64,000 nt of DNA from Plutella xylostella (taxonomy: Eukaryota > Arthropoda > Insecta > Lepidoptera > Plutellidae), in contig NC_063995.1 of NCBI RefSeq assembly GCF_932276165.1, positions 9,424,001-9,488,000 of the forward strand, read 5' to 3'. Below, piece after piece: positions 57,061 to 64,000 of the stretch (within the stretch, counting starts at the first letter, position 1; the number at the start of each line of letters is the position of its first letter). Below the pieces are notes generated by a model. That model had not been told where the DNA came from, made no database searches, and was given only the letters and a program-made list of their open reading frames with translations. A program made the position numbers and the translations under genes.

Positions 57061-57310
57061 ACTAGCTGTTCCCGCGCGCTTCGCTTCGCCTTAAAAAGTT
57101 TTCCCATGGGAATTCCGGGATAAAAAGTAGCCTATGTTCTTTCCCAGGGTCTAGACCGTATGTATACCAAATTTCATTCAAATCCGTTCAGTAGTTTTGG
57201 CGTGAAAGAGTAACAGACAGACAGACAGACACAGTTACTTTCGCATTTATAATATTAGTTAGGATTAGGATTAGTTAGGATAATATTAGTTAGGATTAGT
57301 TAGGATTAGG
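57061..57310 (+). mobile_element. (GACA)n lepidopteran repeat, fourth copy, with ttaggat tail expansion
   Basis: actagctgttcccgcgcgct to ttataatattagttaggat (57061-57274), then several ttaggat/tagttaggat units to about 57310, apparently an expansion of the repeat's own 3' end. Confidence 0.75.
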
Positions 57311-57618
57311 ATTCTTATTAAGATAAAACATTCATATTATAGGTATTCCTACGAATGTATTTTAATTCGTAGAGGTATTGTTAAAGATAAAATAATCGAG
57401 ATAAGCTATTTTGTTTCGTTCGTCTATTTTAATTTTCTACTTCTTTTTTGTAATGGCTACAAAAGTAGAAGTTGGACTGAATTTACGATGTCTAGACGTG
57501 TAATCAACTAAATATTTACTTGCTTTCGTTTTAATAATTAAATCCGGATTAATTAATTTTTGTACCAAACTAAAATAATTATTTACTTATATGAGATTGA
57601 AATTCTATTGGTAGGTAT

Positions 57619-58126
57619 TAGGGCATGCAATACCGGATCAATTTTCAATACCGGTATTGAGTTCCGGTATTACAACTCAATACCGGGATCCCGGTATTAA
57701 TACCGGTATTAGACTTCCTTGTAATAAATGGCATATACTGTCTTTAAAGGTCGTATACGTCAAAATAAAACAAGAAAATGCAATCATATTCTGTATTTTG
57801 TTGTAGATTTTTACGAGAATTCAGTTTTCGAGTTTAAATTTTAGAATAAATTATTTTTTTCATCCGGTGTCGGTTTACGCATGGTCAATAATAGATTTCT
57901 AGCAGCCGAAAACTGCATTAAACGGTTGGGAACAAGTGCGCTTTCACAGTATATAGGAACTCAAGGCTAACTAAATCTTAATCGCTTTATTTATAGCCTA
58001 AAAACGTCCTATTCCGGTATTACTTCATTACCGGTATTAACTTTCAATACCGGTATTGAAAAAAGCTGAAATTTGGTCCGGGATCCCGGTATTACGGATA
58101 CCGGTATTACGGTATTGCATGCCCTA
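57619..58126. mobile_element. 508-bp hAT-like MITE built from CCGGTATT units
   Basis: Perfect inverted ends tagggcatgcaatacc / ggtattgcatgcccta and exact 8-bp duplication gtaggtat (57611-57618 and 58127-58134). Both subterminal parts contain many ccggtatt/aataccgg copies, several as ataccggtat palindromes. AT-rich centre without ORF. Confidence 0.88.
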
Positions 58127-58231
58127 GTAGGTATATAAATATTTTATGTTGATAGGTACAGTGATTATGTGCTCATATTATGTAATACTTACGGTATGTA
58201 ATGTCTGTTACGTAATTAACTAATAGTCCAG

Positions 58232-58530
58232 CCAGCCGAGGAGCTGCCTGCTGGAGGGGGTGAAGAGTGGTCTGTATGGAAAACACTAAACCGCCTCCGG
58301 GCTGGCGTTGCCCGGACGAAGGACAATTTGAGGCGATGGGATATGCTCCCAGCCAATGCCAGCACTCTATGCAGTTGCGGAAGCCTCCAAACTACGTCAC
58401 ATCTTTTAGAGTGTCCTAATGCCCCAAAGTGCAGTCAAGGAGACCTGATGAAGGCCAATGATCTCGCGATAAGAGTAGTAAAACACTGGAGGAAGTTAGC
58501 TTAGTGCATTCACACGATCGAAGAAGAAGA
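58232..58530 (+). mobile_element. 5'-truncated LINE with 14-bp target duplication
   Basis: aactaatagtccag flanks it (58218-58231 and 58530-58543, sharing one base). The insert encodes the last 88 codons of a reverse transcriptase-type LINE protein (58238-58504), including NRLRAGVARTKDNLRRWDML and the Cys/His motif CSCGSLQTTSHLLECP, then a (GAA)n tail. Jockey- or CR1-like; the exact clade is not clear. Confidence 0.8.
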
Positions 58531-58659
58531 ACTAATAGTCCAGTCAATGAATGACTCAAAATTAGGTGTAGAGTGCGTGAGCAGGTAACTAAGCGATTTC
58601 TTCAGAAACTTGTTCAGGGGGCTTAGGTTGTTAACATACCAAAAGTCCTGACTCCTAGG

Positions 58660-59045
58660 TGATGAGCGGGGGGGAGGAGGGGGGGATAAAGGTACGAATT
58701 TTTGGTTTTTATCTTATATCTCGAAAACGGTGCATCGGAGAGAAATATTTTTAACTAATGAAATGGAGCTCTTAAAATTATCTAAAACTTTTATATCATA
58801 TGTTTTTTTCAAATTCCTAACCGTTTTCGAGCTATTACCCTCGGAAAAAGTTGAGATTTACAAGAAAAATTGATTCATGTCAAAACATTCATAAACATTG
58901 CATCATATTGTCTAAACCTATTCATAAACGAATAAAATGAAGAGGAAAGAAGTTGTAGATTTTTTAATTTCCTTTTAGAATATATATAGATATGCTGGTT
59001 AATGTCCAACCCACCTAAAGTTATAGCTATTTTACTTACACTTAA
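58660..59045. repeat. Unclassified repeat flanking the two-ORF LINE
   Basis: Starts with a G-rich tract (58669-58685), contains tctcgaaaacggtgcatcgg, and ends with tgtccaacccacctaaagtt (59003-59022). That end is repeated inverted at the window's right edge (63968-64000). Confidence 0.5.
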
Positions 59046-59489
59046 GCTTACTAACCCCCCCCCGCGCAGCGACGATCCGAGTCGGACGTGTTTGTTTTGC
59101 TCCTACAGTTAAATATTAAAAACATTGTTTACAATTACCGATAGCGAAATTAAACTAAAACTTTATAATCAGTGTACGTAAATGCAACTTAATAAGTGCT
59201 CAGAAGTTGAAATTGTGTGCGATTAAGTGTTTTATAGCCGGCGCATTGTGCTTATCGTGAATTGGTGATTCATATTTTGTTTGGCTGCTATTTGCACGAC
59301 TACCGCACGATTGGTAGCGCCTGCCGTCTTCGCATAGCAGTGAATACATCGGTGCTACACTGCTACGTCTGTCGAACTGTGAAAAATTTGAACTGTCATT
59401 AAGTACCTTCTACCTAAGTATTACTTGCTACTATTCTACTTGGAATCGTTGAACCTGTATAACTTTGGTTGATCCTATAAGCGCGAAAG

Positions 59490-60347
59490 ATGTTGCGCAC
59501 TCCTGAAAGGTCTAGCTCCGAATCTAACTTAACGGAGTTACCTATTAATGTGACTACGCCGATGAGGTTCGCTAACCTGCGTAACAAACGAAAGCGCCCA
59601 GAGGACTCTTCCGGTGATTTAAACGACTTTAAAACTGAGATGAAAGATATGCTATCTACATGGATGGCTCACCAAAAGAATGAAACAACTCAGATTTGCT
59701 CATCTTTAAAAAATATTGAAACATCGCTTACTTTTTTGTCTGCCCAATACGATGAGATGTTTAAAAAGATTGAAGAATTAGAACGAGAAAAAAAGAAAGA
59801 TAAGGAACAGATTGTCTTCTTAGAGAATAAGATTGAAGATCTCCAAAAGTCACACCGCAAAAGTTCATTCGAACTGAAAAATGTACCCCGAGTTTCATCA
59901 GAAACAAAATCTTGCCTTGTAAATATGGTTACCAACTTGGCTACCTCGCTGAACGTGGATATTCACCCTGGAGAAATCAGTGACATCTACAGGTCTTCAA
60001 AAAAGGGAGAGGCGACGCCAATAGTGGTCGAACTAACCTCGTACATTAAAAAAACTAACCTATTACAAGCCGCAAAAAAATTCAACATTGCTAACAAGAG
60101 CAACAAAATCAATTCTACGCACCTCGGTATGAAAGGAAATAGTACGGCAGTGTATTTATCAGACCATCTGACGCAGAAAGGAAACAGACTCTATTACCTT
60201 GCACGAGAACTGGCTAAAGCTCAAAAGTATAGGTTCTGCTGGACATCTTTGGGTGATGTCCTAGTGAGGAAAGATGAAAACTCACCGATTATAAAAATCA
60301 TTAATGAATCCCAAATTCAGAGACTATACCAGCAAGATAACATATGA
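59490..60347 (+). CDS. LINE ORF1: coiled-coil protein with FP25K-like C-terminus
   Basis: 285 codons. Residues 1-45 are a Ser/Thr- and Arg/Lys-rich N-terminus. About 85-130 form a heptad-rich, highly charged coiled coil (IEELEREKKKDKEQ region). 135-280 resemble the FP25K-like domain often seen in ORF1 of lepidopteran LINEs. No zinc finger or PHD finger is present. Presumed role: RNA-binding chaperone forming a particle with LINE RNA. Family placement is by pattern recognition; the position before ORF2 supports it. Confidence 0.75.
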   Translation: MLRTPERSSSESNLTELPINVTTPMRFANLRNKRKRPEDSSGDLNDFKTEMKDMLSTWMAHQKNETTQICSSLKNIETSLTFLSAQYDEMFKKIEELEREKKKDKEQIVFLENKIEDLQKSHRKSSFELKNVPRVSSETKSCLVNMVTNLATSLNVDIHPGEISDIYRSSKKGEATPIVVELTSYIKKTNLLQAAKKFNIANKSNKINSTHLGMKGNSTAVYLSDHLTQKGNRLYYLARELAKAQKYRFCWTSLGDVLVRKDENSPIIKIINESQIQRLYQQDNI

Positions 60348-60640
60348 CTATCTCACTTAATCTCCACATTGTGTTATTTTTGTATCCAAACTATAATGTA
60401 TTATCTATATTTATGCATGTTTTTTGTTACTGTAAGCGATAAGATTTATCTGTATCAAGCTGCGAACTCAAGTAGTCCTGTAAAATTTTGCAATCAGACA
60501 CAATTTGACACAATTAGTTTCACACAACTGTATGTTACACAACCATTTAAATGCTACATACACACTTTTATATACTTACCTACTGCGGAATTCATTAAAT
60601 AAATACTAATTTAAAACATCATTTATCTGTATTACATTCT

Positions 60641-63565
60641 ATGGATATTCTACTACAAACTAATTCAGAGTTAGATAAGACACAGATTGCCGTGGCAGTT
60701 ACCTGTGCGCCAGAGGAATGCCGTTCACATATCAAATCACCAGGTAATTTAACAGTCCTCACACAAAACATAAGGAGCATGTATAAAAACTTAGACACCT
60801 TTCGTGTGACATTACAGTCGCTACAAATCGATTGCGATATTTTAGTTTTAACGGAATGCCAACTTTCAAAATATAAACCAATACCCGTTCTCAACGACAA
60901 CTATAATACCTACTATACAAAAAATACGCTAAATAAGTGTGACGGAGTAGTGCTTTACGTAAAGAAAAACCTTAACCATAGCGTCTCGGAGCCCAGTATA
61001 GTAAATGCGTCTTGCCTGCTTCTTACGTTGCCAGATACTATTATTATTGGCATTTACCGAACGCCGTCTATCAGAAATACTGATGAGTTTGTTTCCTCTC
61101 TATGTAAATTACTCGATAAGTATGACGGATGTAAAAACATAATAATTACTGGCGATATCAATATTGACATTAAACCTGAGAACCTGGACAGTAGAAGCTC
61201 AAACTACTTAACTTCTTTATCTTTTCATGGCATTCTTCCTGCCCATAGACTACTTACTCGAGACAAAATGTGTTACGATCACATGATGATTAAAACTTTC
61301 CACGAAGCTCAAGCGTTTGTCCTTACCAATGCTCCCACTGATCATAGTACAGTTCTATTAAACCTCTTATCACAACCCACACGGCGAAAATGTCAAAAGA
61401 CTAAAATAACTATTAATTATGATAAAGTTTTAGATGAAATCAAACCTAACCTACCGGCAATACTAGAAATGACAGATCCAAACCAAGCAGCTGAGACTTT
61501 AGTCAACACAATTAGTATTGCCATAAAAAGTAATCAGCATTTAACTAACATACCCTCTCGGAAACGCTGCTTACAACCTTGGATCACTCCTGGCGTACTA
61601 CGCTGCCTTCGAAATCGTGATAATCTACACAAAAAAGTTAAAAAAAAACCTGAAAATGAAATCATCAAAATTACTTATTCACGATATAGAAATTACTGTA
61701 CTAAATTAGTAAGAAAACTCAAAATAAACTATGAAAGAGATAAACTCAATTCCGCAGCCAATAACCCAAAAACTTTATGGAACACAATTAAATCAATTTG
61801 TAGTATTAATAAACGCAAAACTAATGACACAGACACTCTTACAACGTTGTCTTCCTCACCTGTAGAGTCCGCTAACCTAATTAATAATCACTTCGCTGAA
61901 GTGGGCAAACAATTAGCTGAAATTCTGATGAAATCCCAACCCGAAATAGTAAACTCTTCTATGTATAAGGTCACATCCCCAGCTAACTCCTTCGTTCTCT
62001 TAAATACCGATGCATACGAAATCAACAACATTATCACAAATCTCCCTAACAGCTCTGCTCCTGGTTGGGATAACATCACTACAAAATTTATTAAATTATC
62101 TAAACATGTTCTTATACCTATTATCTGCCACATCTGTAATCTTTGCTTTGAGAATGGTGTATTCCCTTATATATTTAAAATGGCCGTCATTACTCCCATA
62201 CATAAGGGTGGAAGCAGTGACGACGTCAACAACTACCGGCCTATATCAGTCCTTCCTGTTATGTCGAAAATTCTAGAAAAACTCATTAACAACCGTCTAA
62301 AAAAGTTCCTCACTGACAACAATCTGATATCTAAGAACCAATACGGCTTCAGAAGTGGTCTGTCTACAGAGGACGCTGTCTTAAACTTAACCGAAGAAGT
62401 TACCAAACATCTGGATGGTGGTGAAAAATGCGTTGGAGTCTTCTTAGATCTGGCCAAGGCATTTGATACCGTCGCTGTTTCCATCCTCCTAGACAAACTA
62501 CTTACTTATGGTATAAGAGGAGTACCCCACTCATTGCTCGAGGATTACCTCACTGATCGTCATCAAAAGTTAAAACTCGGGGAATACGTTAGTCACACTT
62601 GTGACATATCTTTTGGAGTGCCTCAGGGTAGTGTGCTCGGACCTACCCTCTTCCTTATTTATGTGAATGATCTTTGTAATCTTGTCCTCCCAAACTGTCA
62701 AATTTACACATATGCAGATGATACAGCTCTTATTTTCCACTCCAAAACTTGGGAACACTTAAAAACTACAGCTAAAGAGAGTATATCTCTTGTTTCAAAT
62801 TGGCTTAGAGCAAACCTCTTAACTCTCAACGTAAAAAAGACCAAATTCTTACCCTTTTCAATTCGTCAGAGTTCACTTCCACAAAATTTCCTATTAAAAG
62901 TCCACACATGTAACAACCCTCAATCAATCACCTGTGAGTGCGAAGAAATTGACAAAGTGCACCAATTTAAATACCTTGGTGTTATTATCGATCAGCACCT
63001 TACCTGGAATCCTCATATCAACTTGACCTCTGATCGATTGAGAAAGTTGATGTGGGTCTTTAAAAAACTGAGACAAGTGGCTAACGAGGAATTGCTTATA
63101 TCTACGTACAAAGCCCTGGCTCACTCTGTACTAAGCTACTGTATCCCAGTATGGGGTGGTGCCGCAAAAACTCACCTAATTACTTTAGAAAGAGCACAAA
63201 GAGCTCTACTAAAAACTATATTATTTAAGCCAGTCCGTTTTCCTACTTTTGAACTGCATATGTCCTGCAAAATCCTAACCGTTCGTCAAACATACATCCT
63301 TAGATCACTGTTAAAAAAACACACCACTTTAGAATTTAACCAAAATTATACATTAAAGCGAAGACACGACATTGTTTGCCAAATTGTTAAATGCAATAGT
63401 ACATTTGCAAAAAAACAATTTCAAGCTCTCTCGTCGTCCCTCTACAATAAGATTAATAGAATAAGCCCAATTTATCCTCTAACTGTGTCTGAAGTCAAGC
63501 ACAAATTAACACTACTTCTAATTACATTGAATTATGATAATACTGAGTCGCTACTTGTTAAATGA
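60641..63565 (+). CDS. LINE ORF2: AP-type endonuclease and reverse transcriptase
   Basis: 974 codons without interruption. The apurinic-type endonuclease fills about residues 30-250 with LTQNIRSM, TECQL, GDINIDI, YDHMMIKT and TDHSTVLL. Reverse transcriptase spans about 480-790: NYRPISVLPVMSKILEK, VFLDLAKAFDTV, FGVPQGSVLGP (658-668) and the catalytic YADD at 691-694. The C-terminus has no RNase H. Layout and the NIRS-type endonuclease start point to the CR1/Daphne/L2 side of the Jockey superfamily. All catalytic motifs are intact, so it may encode active protein. First Met at 60641 chosen because it is just upstream of the endonuclease domain. Confidence 0.88.
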   Translation: MDILLQTNSELDKTQIAVAVTCAPEECRSHIKSPGNLTVLTQNIRSMYKNLDTFRVTLQSLQIDCDILVLTECQLSKYKPIPVLNDNYNTYYTKNTLNKCDGVVLYVKKNLNHSVSEPSIVNASCLLLTLPDTIIIGIYRTPSIRNTDEFVSSLCKLLDKYDGCKNIIITGDINIDIKPENLDSRSSNYLTSLSFHGILPAHRLLTRDKMCYDHMMIKTFHEAQAFVLTNAPTDHSTVLLNLLSQPTRRKCQKTKITINYDKVLDEIKPNLPAILEMTDPNQAAETLVNTISIAIKSNQHLTNIPSRKRCLQPWITPGVLRCLRNRDNLHKKVKKKPENEIIKITYSRYRNYCTKLVRKLKINYERDKLNSAANNPKTLWNTIKSICSINKRKTNDTDTLTTLSSSPVESANLINNHFAEVGKQLAEILMKSQPEIVNSSMYKVTSPANSFVLLNTDAYEINNIITNLPNSSAPGWDNITTKFIKLSKHVLIPIICHICNLCFENGVFPYIFKMAVITPIHKGGSSDDVNNYRPISVLPVMSKILEKLINNRLKKFLTDNNLISKNQYGFRSGLSTEDAVLNLTEEVTKHLDGGEKCVGVFLDLAKAFDTVAVSILLDKLLTYGIRGVPHSLLEDYLTDRHQKLKLGEYVSHTCDISFGVPQGSVLGPTLFLIYVNDLCNLVLPNCQIYTYADDTALIFHSKTWEHLKTTAKESISLVSNWLRANLLTLNVKKTKFLPFSIRQSSLPQNFLLKVHTCNNPQSITCECEEIDKVHQFKYLGVIIDQHLTWNPHINLTSDRLRKLMWVFKKLRQVANEELLISTYKALAHSVLSYCIPVWGGAAKTHLITLERAQRALLKTILFKPVRFPTFELHMSCKILTVRQTYILRSLLKKHTTLEFNQNYTLKRRHDIVCQIVKCNSTFAKKQFQALSSSLYNKINRISPIYPLTVSEVKHKLTLLLITLNYDNTESLLVK

Positions 63566-63930
63566 TTATTGCAGTTGTTAATTTTATTTTTCTATTTGCT
63601 TACAGTTTTACTAACCCAAAATAAATACCTACATTGTTTTAAGCTATTTTTAACACCTACCTACTAAATACCTATTGCTATGTAAAACAGATTGCTTACT
63701 TTACTTTACTAAGCTATATTTCTTTATTTTAATTATATTTTGTTAAAAATGTTGAACCTACCATACCTACCCTATTGTTCAATTTTCACATTGTAAATGA
63801 CTAGCAGGGATGGGCGGGGTACCCAGTATCACAGGTATCTCACCTAGTACAGGGGCCCTTGTCACTTGTAACATTTTGACGTGTATGTGTTGTACAATAA
63901 ATTTTTTGAATTTTTTTTGAATTTTGAACT

Positions 63931-64000
63931 CGGCGAGTTATGTCAGTGAATTTAGCAAAATTCAAGTTTAAAATAGCTGTAACTTTAGGCGGGTTGGACA
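63931..64000 (-). repeat. Inverted copy of the 58999-59032 repeat end, cut by the window edge
   Basis: Reverse complement begins tgtccaacccgcctaaagtt, differing from 59003 onwards at two or three positions over about 34 bases. Confidence 0.6.

Larger units (their letters stand above)
59050..63930 (+). mobile_element. Apparently full-length two-ORF LINE (CR1/Daphne-like)
   Basis: Possible 5' untranslated region from about 59050, ORF1 59490-60347, spacer 60348-60640, ORF2 60641-63565, then a 365-bp 3' region with AATAAA at 63896-63901 and a (TTGAATTTT)-type tail to 63930. Both ORFs are open. 5' boundary and target duplication could not be fixed. Confidence 0.8.
38778..64000 (+). other. Presumed very long jbug intron (or intron plus intergenic DNA)
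   Basis: The last coding exon ends at donor gtatgt (38778) in phase 1, so at least one more coding exon must follow. I found no further filamin-repeat exon up to 64000. If the gene model holds, the intron exceeds 25 kb and hosts the Mag-like retrotransposon, the two-ORF LINE and many MITEs. Stretches in it with nothing recognised: 42653-43896, 44130-44470, 44873-47981, 48133-49260, 50561-51362 and 56516-57060 (unique-looking AT-rich DNA). Confidence 0.5.

Noticed and set aside
57240..57310. Telomeric TTAGG array
   Set aside because: Units are ttaggat/tagttaggat and grow out of the end of the adjacent repeat; not pure TTAGG.

Overview
The window looks like nuclear DNA of a lepidopteran insect (moth or butterfly). 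The background is AT-rich. One intron-containing gene is spliced with standard GT/AG sites, and almost everything else is interspersed repeats of moth and butterfly type: tRNA-derived SINEs, RTE and CR1-like LINEs, a short-LTR Ty3/gypsy element of the Mag kind, PIF/Harbinger and hAT elements, and many small inverted-repeat MITEs. No bacterial features, CRISPR array or structural RNA gene was found.

The only host protein-coding gene I can support is on the + strand at 29042-38777 and continues past the right edge. I joined 19 coding exons by phase-compatible splice sites into 1,120 codons with no stop. The protein has three tandem calponin-homology (CH) domains, three filamin-type Ig repeats, a long Ser/Thr/Arg/Pro-rich linker, and a fourth filamin repeat that ends at an open donor site. 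This is the architecture of the insect filamin relative jitterbug (jbug), an actin-binding and cross-linking protein. A 15-codon upstream ORF sits in the leader exon. A 95% identical partial copy of the CH1 second exon lies in the following intron. The rest of the window (38778-64000) appears to be one very large intron, or intron plus intergenic DNA, of this gene.

Layout. 1-11900: AT-rich DNA with MITEs, two SINEs, a minisatellite-like motif array (TTTCATTGCCGTGG) and a nested cluster in which an 8-bp-TSD element interrupts an RTE LINE. 11900-16425: a possible decayed 4.5-kb DNA transposon carrying a MITE and a foldback element with a SINE in one arm. 16600-19420: copies of one common lepidopteran repeat and an 872-bp long-TIR element. 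20480-21820: two isolated GC islands, candidates for the gene's upstream promoter or 5' exon. 25496-26902: a decayed PIF/Harbinger transposon with remnants of both of its genes. 29042-38777: jbug. 39194-44129: repeats. 44471-44872: a candidate promoter and ATG-free first exon. 49261-50560: a repeat-poor block. 51363-55987: an almost complete Mag-like retrotransposon on the - strand with a frameshift in reverse transcriptase. 57619-58530: a hAT-like MITE and a truncated LINE, each with exact target duplications. About 59050-63930: a two-ORF LINE with both ORFs open.

I found no convincing new multi-gene system. The most unusual signals are the duplicated CH1 exon, the TTTCATTGCCGTGG array, the nested insertions with reconstructable target sites, and the candidate promoter downstream of the jbug CH exons.
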